NCBI GenBank assembly: GCA_037447655.1
Contig: JBBHKE010003068.1
Location: forward strand, 1 to 64,000
Length of the DNA: 64,000 nt
Source: Zygnema cylindricum
Taxonomy: Eukaryota > Streptophyta > Zygnematophyceae > Zygnematales > Zygnemataceae
Direction of reading: 5' to 3'
A program made the translations under genes and the position numbers. A model generated the notes under the pieces. That model was not told the origin of the DNA. It made no database searches and saw only the letters and a program-made list of their open reading frames with translations. Below are positions 51,413-62,896 of the stretch, piece by piece; position 1 is the first letter of the stretch, and every line of letters begins with the position of its first letter.

Positions 51413-52429
51413 TACCATATATAGCTATGAGTATTAATACATCATCATGGGCGTACACATAAAGAATCAACTACACCAAATTACAATCAAACGACTTTGT
51501 TAATATTCAGCCGCCAACTTAAATGTCCTTATTAACACTGTGAGCTTTATAAATATGTAACCGAAAGCAGATTGAATTAAAAAGCGCGATAGTAAACCAT
51601 TTGACTCCAAGAGTACAAAAGGGGTGGCAAAAAACTGAAAAAATACAAGCAAGGCAAAAATAGAACAAAGAAAAGCAACATGAACACACAAAAATGGCGC
51701 GTAAAACAAAAGGCACTCAAACCCAAAAAGAAAAACACGACGATGCACCTAAACCAACACTACAACCCAAACCCCAACACAATTAAATATCTACGAAAAG
51801 CAACCTCGTAAGTCCCCCGAGCCAAAGGGAGCATGTTGAGGAGTTCACTGTGTAACAAGCTCAGCAATAGTCAACTCAACTATAATAAACTCAACTAAAC
51901 TCTAACCTACATGGAGAAATATCCCTTACCTTAACGGCCTTTATTCGAACACGCCATGAATCACAACTAATAATGTCTATTAAAATAACATCTTTTTGTT
52001 CCCATGGACTCAGATGGTTTACCATCGTGCTTTTTAATAAAGTCGGTATTTATTAAAACACTCCCCAACTTAAAAAGAACCCCCGCTTGTGTGGCAACCC
52101 ATTTATCAAGGACTTTAGAAACTTTTGTTATTCACGCAACCAATCATTCAATCAAACACAGTAAGCTTTTGTAACAAATGCTCAATGGTAAACCATCCGA
52201 ATACATGGAAACAAAAGAAAGAAAAACCAAAAACAAAACCGAATACTCAAGCAAATCCGCAGAACATAGTCATGAAGAAAATCGTACACACATTTACAAG
52301 TCAAAAACACCATTATGTTCTAGTTTTATTGCCTAAAGTTGTAAGAGCATATCTTCTTTTTTTTGTTCTCGTAATAAGATGGAATCACCGTTAGTATCAT
52401 TCAAAATATCTCCAAGAACCAGCCAACTA

Positions 52430-52625
52430 CACCGTTTATCGTCATTAAAGTTAAAGATTTAATAGTGTTAATGCAAAACTAGAATAAATAATACTAATTT
52501 AGTGCAAAGAGACGTCGCAGGTTGTGGTCCACGTCATTAAATAATGTTGTTAACTCTATTTTGTGATTTTTGGCCAGAAAAAGTCGCAACATTAGTGTTA
52601 TTAACACCAATAACGATGAGCGGTG
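52430..52625. mobile_element. TA-family MITE
   Basis: CACCGTTTATCGTCATTAAAG at the left and AATAACGATGAGCGGTG at the right, flanked by TA (52428-52429 and 52626-52627). 196 bp, typical family interior with TTTTGTGATTTTTGGCC. Confidence 0.78.
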
Positions 52626-53230
52626 TACCGACCAACTATTTGTAAGGGACTTTCTTAACTTCTTCAGATCATTCTACATCTCAGCCTACCAAAAAGTGAA
52701 ACTTAAAGAGTCCGTTTCTTGGCAATCCAAACAAATCTTATACATAAAAGTTCGAGAGAAAGTTAAAAGGAGAGAAAGTTAGAGAGAGAGAAAGTTAAAG
52801 AGAGTGAAAGTTAAAGAGAGAGAAAGATAAAGTTAGAGAGAGAACGACAGAGAGAGGAGCTTTTTCATCTTACAACCATTTCACTTACCTTACAGCCAGT
52901 TACATCCAAACAACCCTAAAAACCTTAAAACCCCTAAGAAAACCTAAGAAACCTTAAAAACGCTCTAAAAAAAATTCCACTTCCTAGCTAGATCTTCGTC
53001 AAGAAGAAAAAAATGATAGGGCGTGAATTATGGAATTTGTGAATGATTTCCAGAATTGTTATTTTTTACCTTTTAACCTTTCCACACATAGATATTATTT
53101 CCATAAACGCGTTATTTTCCCGATTTGATTGCTTTTTTCCTGATTTTACTGCGTTTTCTCCCAATTTTACTGCGTTTTTTTACGATTTTTCTGTGTTTTT
53201 CCCGATTTTACTGTGTTTTTTTCACCGATT

Positions 53231-56200
53231 TTACTGCTGTTTTGAAACATGGAATTTGGCGATAAAAAAACCGATGGTATCGTGGGGTCCACGGGGGTCA
53301 AAGCGTTGAACTAAAGGCGCCTCTCCGGACCTCAACCACTCTCTGAAAAGAAAAAACCAAGAAACCAAAGAGATTCAGTTCAAATTTTTGTTTGTTTGTT
53401 TGTTTGTAGTTTATTTTTTTATAATTTTCTTTTTTTCTTTTTTTCTGTTTATGCTTTGGTTTTTCAGTTTTTGTTTATTGTTATGTTTGCGCTTTCATGC
53501 ATCTCTTCCCCTCTCCCTCTCTCCCTACTCTCTAGAGTCCCTCCCAAGATTCAGAAACTAAGGGAAGTAAAGGATAAGGGTTAAGAATTCCTCGACATCT
53601 GCGTTCAAACCGAGGTTCAAATGTTCTAAAAGAATTGGAAACACTATATATGATTTCCCCATACTATACACATGTCATACGGTTCTGTTTGCATTCATTT
53701 TTTCATTTGAAAGAAGAAAAAAGTACAAATTTCTTTCCCTTCGAGTTATTCGAGTTTGAACCATAGTGCAAATGTGTGATAGCAATTGGAAACTCTATAT
53801 GTGGTTAGCCCATATTGTACGAGTATTAAACCGTATGACATGCGTACAGTATGGACTAACCACATATGGTGTTTCCAATTCTTTTAGAACATTTGCACTA
53901 TGGTTCAAACTCGAGGAACTTCCAGGGAAAGAAATTTGTACTTTTTTATTCTTTCAAATGAAGAAATGAATGAAAACAGGAAGGAATTTATAATAAAAAA
54001 TGAAGAAATGAATCTAAGTAGGAGGACCCACCGAAATCCCATTCCATCAAACACGGAGGAACCTCCAACAAGTCCAGGGCCACCCAATCTCGGATCCTTT
54101 CACAGAAAAAACAGAAAAAAATTAGAAGAAGGTTAACAGAGAATCTCAGCATAGCAGAAAGCTAAAGACAACAACTATGTACGAATATGTTCATTTCATG
54201 AAATTATTGATTTCAGAAAGAGAGACGACAATCCTGCCACAGAGATTGTGACATGTGAAATACACGAGACTAAAATCACGAAGAATGTCACTTAAGCAAA
54301 AGCCTATGGATGATTGGTAAGAAAGATTAACGGTAATCGGTTAATAGATTCCAGATTAAATCATCGATAGGTTAAAAAGCGAATGCCATAAACAAAAAGC
54401 AGAAAACTGGCATTCTCTATTGCCTGTAAAACTCTACACAGTATAATGAAATACGTCAATGTCAGTTGTGATGCAGACAAATAAAACCTTACAAGTACTC
54501 TTTAGGAAGCTCATACTATAATGATACAAAACGAACATCTCCATACAAAACCTGGTTGGTTCCCTAACAGTGTGGAGAAAGTTGCTTTAACATTGGATGA
54601 TTTTTCAAAAAGAACTTGGACCGTATGTACTTCAAAAACCATCAGTTTTAGCCGATGAAAAAAGAGAACCAGAGATAAATTCCTACCTGTGGAGCTAGAG
54701 ACAAGAAGGAGTACTTGTCTAAGGCATATCGCACCACGGCCTCATTCTCTCCAGGATTGATGGTACATCTGATAAATGGCCCAAAAACAAGGAGGTTTAA
54801 GACAATTCGAGGGAATTCCCATGCTTCCGAAATCTGTGATCTGTGCCAGAAAAGATTTGTTTGCTATCTCCTGTGAAAACCGAGAGGAATAGGGACCAAA
54901 AAAACACGCCCTTAATTTATTTCTCGCAGCAACTTCTAGATCACTAAGGGAGCTCTGTCTAAGCATAAGCCCCATAGTTTGCTGAGATATTGAAGGAGAT
55001 AACAAGTCCTTCATTCTTCTATTCTGATTTCATGATCCATTTTTGGAGAATGGCGTAAGTCCCAAAGTTGTAAGTACAGTGTGTATCACTATTAACGTTG
55101 ACGTCATTTTGGCCACTTGAAACAACTTTCCTCCGACGAACTTCTCCGATTTTCATTTAGATACCGCCAGTCGGAAGGTAAAAATCTAGCCTTTCCATTG
55201 CAACCTTCGGATAAATAAGACGACAAGTGTGCACGGAGCAAAATGATTATAGAGGCCAAAGTAAACATTAACACTGACAGCAATGCACGGCATACTTAGG
55301 CCATTCCTTCAAACCAGTAAGTCTTAGTGCACCATTCTGGAAGTGAAAGGTAAAAACGTAAAACTGGATGAATAGAAATTACACTAATCACCACTTATTA
55401 CCACAGACACAGATCCTCGTTGAATATAGCCGGCTAAAACTATCCTTTAAAACCTTGACAAATTAAACAAACGTAACCAAACCCTCAAATAAAGGAGACC
55501 ACTTACGTTGAATAAACAAGCGTGCCTCCTGGCTTCACCAGAAGCACTGCCTGATCCATCAACCTCCTCTGATACGTTCCATGTTTTCGTAAATCCTCTA
55601 AAGTTGCCTGCGAAAAATTACACGAAACATTTTGTTCTAATAAGTCACTTTGGGAGGATACGGAAGTCGAAGAGAACCTCTGATGTTAAACATTACAGCA
55701 ACAGCTTGTAACGCAAACGGCTGTATGTTAACTTTACATTTTACTTCAGATATCAATTTTGCTTATAGAGTGTATTTTGAAGCTTGGAGATTGCAGTGAA
55801 ACGGGCAATGGAATCCCTGAATTGTTGTTATTTAAGGTGTGGTTGTGGGACGAATCATAATACTTTGTGTAGTATTGCAAACATCATAAATATTCTTAAT
55901 ACACCACTTACATAGTGAGGTCATCCAATTCAACACTCATTATAAATAGTAATAAAGCGAAAGACTAAAACAAATAATGCCGAAACTTAAACTTGAGCAG
56001 CTTCAAAGACAGACTTCCCTCCTTCACTTAAGAAACCACTTCTAAACCCACCCTAGTCTCTGCCTGACATTTTACAACATTCTAACATAATGGCAGACAC
56101 ACTTAAGACATGCGTCATCTAAGAGAAAATCATAAGACCTACCTCTCCTGCAAATAATCGAGGGCGGAGGCCAAGAGCCGAGCAAGGGGCATCCAATAGT

Positions 56201-59200
56201 ACCCTATCAAAGCTGTAACGCAAAAAACCTTGCATTTTAACGGGCTTTTGACCATTCCGTAGACGTCTCATTTCTTTCCTCTCGTTGGCTCTACTTCTAT
56301 AGATGCCTTTTGGAACTGCAGAACTGCCAGTGGTACTACACAAGAATTAGAACGGGGAAACATGGCTAGACATTCTCGTTCAAGAGGAGAGTAAAGAGGA
56401 GATGGACTGGGTGACAAGAAAACACAGGGAAAGACGGAATGCAGAAGCAGTAGAGGCCATAGGAATAGTATGTTGACTATCAGGATACTGAAATGTTCCA
56501 ATTGGGGATAATGAGAGAGATTGGAAAGCCACCGGCAACTGGAAAGAAAGCAGTAATGTGCTGTAGGCAAGCTTCACTTTGTGACTTTGTACATATTTGC
56601 TTCTGTACATCCGGTAAACTTAACTAACCTCTGATTCTCTTCAGCAGAGATGGGAAAGTTTTCTGTTTCCAGCCCGAGTTGGTCATCTCTTGACGAGTTT
56701 ACATTGAGCCCTTTCTGACACTTCTCTTCATATTGTGAATAATGGACTATTTTTTGTTCAATATCAGTCTCCAAAGATGGCATCTCTGGACCTTCGCTAT
56801 CAAAAACACACTGAAGACTGTTCATCTTCAGTGCCTTAATACAATTTAAGCCCATTTCTTGAGCTAGCTGCTTGATTTCCATGACCTGTAAACCACAGAA
56901 TCTCACATCTCATTTAATTTTGGTGGCTTGTCCTTGTTTTGTGGGCTTTTAAAGCGTTATAAATTCTCCGCATGGAGACCTTCTGCCTCCGTGAGTATAC
57001 ACACACCATACATAAAAAGAACACCCAAATATGCGATTTTCATATTAGCTGCCCATTCACAACATAGTATAATCAGGACAGAACAGTAAACCACATGCCC
57101 AAATTCGTCGTTTCAGAATTCAATTCTGGACATATAACGTTTGCTTGCAAAGGTGGAACAGCATAAAACGTTTCACCGTAAAAAAAGAGAGACAAAAACG
57201 ATTTTCACGTGCAGCTTAGGAAGTGAGCCCAAAAGAAGGAAAAAAAGAAAATAAGGGCCTTTTAATTCTCACCTTGCTATGCGATCTATCAAGAGCCACA
57301 ACTTCCCCTTCATCCTTCATGAGTATGGCTATGGCTGTTGTCTTGCCACCTGGCGCAGCACACATGTCCAATATACGCTCTCCAGGTTTTGGACCTGTGC
57401 TCCTCCAATTACCGTAATACCCATAACAATAAATTTTTAATAATTACCGAGTGACTTGTTCAATAAATATCATGGGTAAAATTCAAAATAGGGAAAATAA
57501 TAAGCTCCGACAAATGGCTAGAAATCTGGGCAAGTCACTCTGGTCTACGTGGCATATCTTGGGTATTCATTACGTTTAGTAAAAAAACTCCGGTACCAAC
57601 AGAAACATCCGACTTATGAAACAAGTCCTAAGATACAGTTTCATGAGGTTCGGCCTGGAAAAGGAAAACATTAACAGACTGTGTGATTGCAAAGGAGAAT
57701 GGAAGCAAACCGGCTTCATTCGAAGGTCCAGTTTCTCAGTTCCACCATTTGTATATAGGGTTTGAGAAAGGTCATCGGGAAGAATTTCAGGAATCTATAG
57801 GTATAACGGTGTACATACCAAGCACATGGGCTGTCACAATGCTTGGCAAATTCTGCAAAAATATGCTTCGAGGAGGAATTCCTGGGCAACAAACAGAAAC
57901 CAAAAGCAGTCCTTTCATCATGAATAGAACAAAAAAGAGTGTCTTTGGATTTACACAATTTACAGAAAAAGAATGCAATACTCAATCGCGAATCATCACA
58001 TGTTCATGAATAGATTTGGTTTTATGTTGGTGAGACGTGATAAAAGCTCTTACCATGACAAGGTGGCAAATTAAAAACTCTCTCCGTCATTTCAACAGCT
58101 GTCCCATGAGTTGCTCGAAAAATTCCCGCTCTCGACAATTTCGCCCGGCCTTTGCCAATAAACCACTTGCTCAGATCTCGCATACCCGGTTCTGCAAAAC
58201 GCCCTAATAATTAAGTAAAACAAACTTCCCCCAACCACATTCAACAATTCCCTTTCAAATCTCTCTCAATACAGGCTTGCTCAAATGCATCCAGCCCAAA
58301 TCTCAAATCGAGATCTCTCCAAAGGTGTGTACAAAGGTAAACCATCCCCAAGTCTATTTAGGAGACTCGCCATTATCTGGACGTAGTATGGCTCCTCTGG
58401 TCCATCCAACCACCCATCCTCCATTTCCATCTCGCTGTTCAATAGCAACCGAAACTGCCACCTCATCACCCTCCTCCACATGGGCGCTACAGGCATACAC
58501 CCCAGGCACAAAAACCTGCTCAGAATAGGAAACAAAAAATACTCAGAAGTTTTTTCCAACATATGTCAGAAATCCATACTACATAGGGTAGAAGACGATA
58601 ATACAAAAATACACCAAAACAGTGCCAGATAACATAGAGGATCACTATGCGAGTTAAGTAAAAAAGAAATTAGTGTTATTAACGATATTTCACATTTCGA
58701 GGTCCAAAGGTTGTAGGGACTGGATTAGTATTACTTTCATCAATAGCAATTGACTACTGAAAGAAAAAAAAAAAAAAAATAGCACGATGAGATTTAACTT
58801 AATCTTATCTTTGGCATGAACCAGATGCAAGATCCTAGTTCAAGATCTGGATAGTTGAGGGCCAAATGCTGCATATAATAAGAGTTTTTGCTTCAGAATA
58901 CATCAAAGGTATATATGAATCTTCAATTCCAACTCATGAAAAGTGAAGGAGCTCAAGAAGTCCCAAACCACGAGCTTGACCCGGCCGGGATTCGAACCCG
59001 GGGCCTCACTGTTACAAAATGAGTGTGTTTCCACTACACCACCGGGCAACTTGTATGAGCTACCTTGTTCATGTCATTACAAAATTTCCAGAGTAGTTGT
59101 GTTTTCATCGGCTTGTCCGTTTTCAACGATTAAAGATGGGAAGCTTTAACCGTCAATTATCAACAAATAAACCGAAACAGGGCAGAATAACTCCACTTGT

Positions 59201-61181
59201 TCAAATTAACGCACAATTGGTGCAATGGTGGGTCTGACTTCCAGATGACACCATCTGACACATAGGGCATTGAAAGAATTTTAGCTACATGACTTAATCA
59301 AAATTGCATGTAAAAATTAGAACGCAAACATCACAAGGATGACATATTCACCAAAAAACAATTTCATCAGAAGTCAAAGCAAAAATATCAAAAAGCCTCT
59401 AGCACAACTGTAATTACGTTTTTGATATCAAGATATGCCTTTTGCTATATGATTTGTTACTACATAGTCAATAATGTATATACTTGCCAGTAAACAAAAG
59501 CACACATTGAGCTACAAAAGTCTTTGTGTAGTAGTGTCAATGCGAAATTAGAATATATGATATAATTTAGAGCAAGGAGCCGTGGCAAATTGTCATCCAC
59601 TCTATTTTATTATTTTCGGCCAAAAAAGTTGCGACAAAATTAGTGTTATTAATTCTAATAACAACGGGCGGTGTAGTGGAACACCTCAAACTACTGTGAT
59701 ATGCACACACTATGTCTGTCTGTGTAATAATGTGTACTATTGAGAAAGATTGTGAAGGCTTGCAATTATCTGCAACTCAATTTAAATGACACTTCTTCAC
59801 ACCACGTGAACACTATGTTTTTTGTTCTTTCTGTGGTAGTAGAAAGAGTTATGTTGTCGCATTCCCTATGGTTTCTCTAATTGCTGGATGGTAACATGAT
59901 AATGGTCTCAGCAATCATTTAATTTATAATCCCTGTGGTCAATAAATCAAAAAGCAAACAAACTAGCTCTTCTAAGGAAACAACATAAGAAGACAATGGC
60001 ACCATGCAGATTAAAGGATAGAAGACAAAAATGTAAAACAACTCAATTCTTACTTGGGCACCTCGCAGAACTGCTTCCGCACATTTCCGGCTCACCACAA
60101 GCTCCTTAACCTCCTTCATTTTTCCATTATTTTCCAGTTCATAATTCACTTTATGTGGTCCAGAACCTTGTACCAGTATAACTCCTGACAGATCAGCATG
60201 TTCTGAACAAAGAGACTCCTCAACCGAATCTTTTTGACAGGAGTCTCTTTCAAAGGAGTCTCTTTGACAGGAATTCGTCGAGCCATAGTTTGTCGAGGAG
60301 GTCCTATGGTCGGATCGAGGCTGAAGCAAAGTCTTGACAGTAGACATCGCTTCCTGGGAGGTCGTGTGGAGAGTATTAACACGGAAACATACATTGTTTG
60401 GAGGCCGGCTGCACCAGTTGGACAAGAGTTCAACAGACATCGGGAATACGCAATAAACATCATTGTCTCTCTCCCCCTCCCTCCCTCTCCCCCTCCCCTC
60501 TCCATACTCTCTTCCCTCTCTCTCCCCTCTCTCTCACCCCTCAATCCTCTCCCCTCCCCCCCCCTCTCCCCCCCCCTCTCCCCCCACCTCCCCCCCCTCT
60601 CCCATCTCCCCTCTCCCCCCAAAATGCTTTAAAAGGTAAAGGACAGACGTAGCCCGTCAACTTATAGAACTAACGATTCAATAAAACGGGGAATTGAATT
60701 TGTCTATTTTGACATAATGGTCTACAATCTACAAGTTCAATTTCCACGTTTCGTAAATATAGCTTAGATTTCCAAAACTTACAAATAAGATAATTGAAAA
60801 GATTCAGTTGACAAAAAGTGAAAACAAAAACAACCAAAAGCTTGGCATTGTACCTTACTTGCTAGTGCAAGCTGGTTGCTTTATTTGTTGTTTCCGTTAA
60901 TTTTCAGCATTGTATTGTTTTACTTTAATTAAGTTTTCTTGATGCTGCAATTGATTTGTTTTTTCTTTATTGATTATACGAAGCTTTTTTTTGCTGATTA
61001 TAAGAAACTTTTCTAGTGATTATCTGAAACTTTTTAATCGAGTATCTGAAACTTACGTCAGTGCTTCGCTCATTTCATCAAAACCTCTCTCCCCGTAGGC
61101 ACACTTGAAATAAGTTGCCACGTCAGCATTCCACTCCAAAAAGGGTTCGAAGGTGTATTTGTTCCCTTTTTTGTCTGACAT
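53231..61181 (-). CDS. NSUN6-like RNA (cytosine-5) methyltransferase with PUA region
   Basis: Eleven exons in transcript order: 61181-61057, 60408-60054, 58515-58371, 58191-58054, 57394-57273, 56885-56629, 56335-56143, 55607-55507, 54768-54687, 54096-54032, 53342-53231. They total 1,695 nt in phase, 564 aa. NSUN6 enzymes methylate C72 in the acceptor stem of certain tRNAs. RPPNNVCFRVNT starts the N-terminal region. CAEAVLRGAQVFVPGV leads into a PUA-like segment (about 150-240). MCAAPGGKT (265-273) binds S-adenosylmethionine, LLDAPCSALG is motif IV with Cys432, STCTINPGENE is motif VI with catalytic Cys480, and DTIGFFIAKF closes the domain. Exon 3 seems to end at a GC donor. The acceptor of exon 7 could instead lie 33 bases further in. 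Non-conserved stretches occur in exons 2 and 6. The assignment to NSUN6 rather than another NSUN is by resemblance. Confidence 0.9.
53750..53914. mobile_element. Short MITE-like inverted repeat in NSUN6-like intron 10
   Basis: TCGAGTTTGAACCATAGTGC and its inverse GCACTATGGTTCAAACTCGA bound 165 bp. The inversion continues through AATTGGAAAC and TATGTGGTTAG, so most of the element folds back. A partial relative (AATGTTCTAAAAGAATTGG) lies at 53619-53690. Confidence 0.72.
55077..55292. mobile_element. TA-family MITE (diverged) in NSUN6-like intron 8
   Basis: CAGTGTGTATCACTATTAACG left and TTAACACTGACAGCAATGC right are partly inverted, flanked by TA (55075-55076 and 55293-55294). Lies in the intron 54769-55506. 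Confidence 0.58.
58978..59048 (-). tRNA. tRNA-like sequence, probably a pseudogene
   Basis: On the minus strand the D arm GTGT/ACAC and a perfect T arm (CCGGG-TTCGAAT-CCCGG) are present, and the acceptor GCCCGG pairs with CCGGGT with a G-T pair and a mismatch at the first position. The anticodon arm CTCAT/GTGAG leaves a nine-base loop instead of seven, or a six-pair stem with loop TTGTAAC, so the anticodon is ambiguous. Most likely a tRNA pseudogene or tRNA-derived repeat in intron 2 of the NSUN6-like gene. Confidence 0.45.
59533..59673. mobile_element. Partial TA-family MITE in NSUN6-like intron 2
   Basis: GTGTCAATGCGAAATTAGAA, a TTTTATTATTTTCGGCC interior and a right end AACAACGGGCGGTGTA match the family; the left end is missing or degraded. 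Confidence 0.55.
60468..60622. repeat. CCCTCTCC polypyrimidine tract in NSUN6-like intron 1
   Basis: About 150 bases of CTCTCCCC and CCCCCCTCTCC on the plus strand, beginning about 60 bases upstream of the exon 2 acceptor in transcript direction. In the transcript it is purine-rich (GGGGAGAGG), unlike the other intronic tracts of this window. Confidence 0.9.
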
Positions 61182-61978
61182 GGCTGCAGTTTCTTAAGAG
61201 AGAGAATACAAAGTGGAGAAAAATTTGTTTAGAGAGAGAATGTGCAGCGGAGAGGGAAAGGAAAAATGGAAACTCTCACGAGGTATCACAGAAGATTCAT
61301 GCTTAATTCCTTGCAAAACCTTTTAACAGTTAAAAAAAAAATGATTATTTGAAAAGGTTTGATTTTAGTGACGCTCAAAATGTCGAACAAAGAAGCTCCG
61401 AGTATCGTTGTCGAAATAAGAAGTATGTAAACTTTAACTATTCAAAAGAACAGGGATTATGAAGAGTCATGGAGCTGTGCAAGACAAAAAGAAAGAAATA
61501 AAAGGTGAAGGCAAAATCAAAAAAAAAAGCTCTTTCGACTCGATAGATGTAGGATAAAATCGATGTCGGATAATTTTGTTAATGTACACAATTTGGTACA
61601 TTTGAAGCTTATGTTTGAGCTTTGATAAGCGTTCAGCAGAAGGTGGCGGAAACATTTTTAGCAGAGCCCCGGGCAACGGGCAAGTATTAAAAAGTGTTTT
61701 TCTCTTTTTCGAAGGTTGTAAAAAGTACAGTCCATTGCTCTACGCACGAAGGACTGCGGTAAATTTTTAGTACTTACCTGTACTGTAGTGTTGCGTATCT
61801 TCGTAGCGTCTTAAGCCTAGTATTGTATTTCTGCTCGTCCTCATTTTTTCACGATGTATAAATAATTCACTTGTATTGAGGAATCGTACCATTTTTCAAT
61901 AAATTTTACGGTGGGTTACATATAAAATTGTACGATTACCCGCCAATGGAGGGTTAAATACTTAAATTTGTGTAAAAT

Positions 61979-62005
61979 ACAGTACAGTACTGTACTGTAC
62001 TGTAG
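61979..62005. repeat. GTACTGTAC palindromic tract
   Basis: TACAGTACAGTACTGTACTGT-type palindrome in the divergent promoter region, related to the tracts at 4826 and 46261. Confidence 0.75.
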
Positions 62006-62663
62006 TGTCTATGAAAAATCGTTCTACGTGGACGATTTATAGGCACAAAATTTATTTTCTAAAAACCACTGTGGTCCAAAAGGTCAGCATCTGAAAACAG
62101 ATGAAGTAAATTCTAAATAATGTTGCTCTACAGTAAATACGATTGAAACGCCAACTTTTCCGAGCAGCTGCCCGTTTATCGGCAAGGAAAAGACGGAAAC
62201 AAAAATAAACAAATGGAAACACAAAAAAATCTAAAAGATAGAAGTTGGATACAGGGGAAAAAAAAGGGAGAAAAAAAAAGGAAGAGGATGAAATCTATGC
62301 TATTTCTACAGGCTATGTTTTTGCCGTTGAAGGATGTGCTTCTTAAGGGAGTGCATTCTTGTAAACCAATGATTTTTTTAGCATTTGCAGGGAAAATTAA
62401 ACAGATATTCAAACAAACAGACATATAAGTAAACAGTTTTTTCTTTTGGATTGTCCTTTTAACACTGAAAAACAAAAAAGTTTTAGTTCTTTTTCTCACA
62501 CCTCCCCTTCTTACCTTCTTCTGAAGTTAAACATAAAGTTTAGCTTGCACTATTTTTACTTGTAATTTTGTTTTCCGGTACAAACAACAGAAGCAATTTC
62601 AGTTTTCATTTATATTTTTCCATCTTTTTTGCTTTCTGTACTTTTTTGAGTCCTGCAAAAACT

Positions 62664-62755
62664 ACTGTCTCCTTTCTGACAATAATACTGTCTGCTTTTT
62701 GACATTAATACCGTCTCCTTTTCGACAATAATACTGTCTCCTTTTTTTTGATAAA
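62664..62755 (+). repeat. Four 23-bp tandem repeats abutting the sirtuin start codon
   Basis: Units beginning ACTGTCTCCTTT at 62664, 62687, 62710 and 62733, with the pattern ACTGTCTCCTTTxTGACAATAAT. The last unit runs into the ATG at 62756. Confidence 0.85.
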
Positions 62756-62896
62756 ATGACTCGGTCAAGTAGAGCTCAGAGAACAGGACAAGGTGTAACT
62801 GCATGCGGTATGCAGGAACTTTTTGACTCTCCTGAATCGTTAAAGAAGAAAGTGAAGCAGTTAGGAGACATTCTTCGAGCGAGCAAATACTCGGTG
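62756..62896 (+). CDS. SRT1/SIRT6-like sirtuin, first exon (gene continues past window)
   Basis: ATG 62756 opens 47 codons beginning MTRSSRAQRTGQGV and ending at a GTATGA donor (62897). The segment MQELFDSPESLKKKVKQLG, then RASKYSV, resembles the short N-terminal extension of plant SRT1 and animal SIRT6, where it directly precedes VFTGAGIS, the first NAD-binding motif of the sirtuin fold. That motif is not found in the remaining 1.1 kb, which looks like an intron, so exon 2 should lie to the right. Sirtuins of this class are NAD-dependent histone deacylases in the nucleus. The call rests on about 30 residues and could be wrong; an earlier donor at 62894 is also possible. Confidence 0.62.

Larger units (their letters stand above)
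45966..53230. other. Intergenic region between beta-amylase 5' end and NSUN6-like 3' end
   Basis: No gene supported. It contains a pair of direct repeats (46254-47193, 49443-50356), a large inverted-end element (47368-48715), a hAT-like MITE, a GATATATCG repeat, TA-family MITEs and GA-rich repeats (52750-52860). A word with CAAATGGTTTACCATC near 35905 recurs at 52008-52028 (plus) and 51590-51605 (minus), suggesting further repeats that were not delimited. Confidence 0.62.
61182..62755. other. Divergent intergenic region, NSUN6-like and sirtuin promoters
   Basis: No gene seen. It separates two divergently transcribed genes by about 1.6 kb, so it should hold both promoters. It includes a GTACTGTAC palindromic tract (61979-62005) and four 23-bp repeats just before the sirtuin start (62664-62755). 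No TATA box was assigned with confidence. Confidence 0.6.

Noticed and set aside
51780-52170. Possible LTR start at about 51834 (purine run then TGTTGAGG)
   Set aside because: No second LTR, primer-binding site or target duplication could be found, so the resemblance is too weak to annotate.
58978-59048. A functional tRNA gene on the minus strand
   Set aside because: The anticodon loop cannot be made seven bases long with a five-pair stem, and the first acceptor pair is mismatched. It was kept only as a tRNA-like pseudogene.
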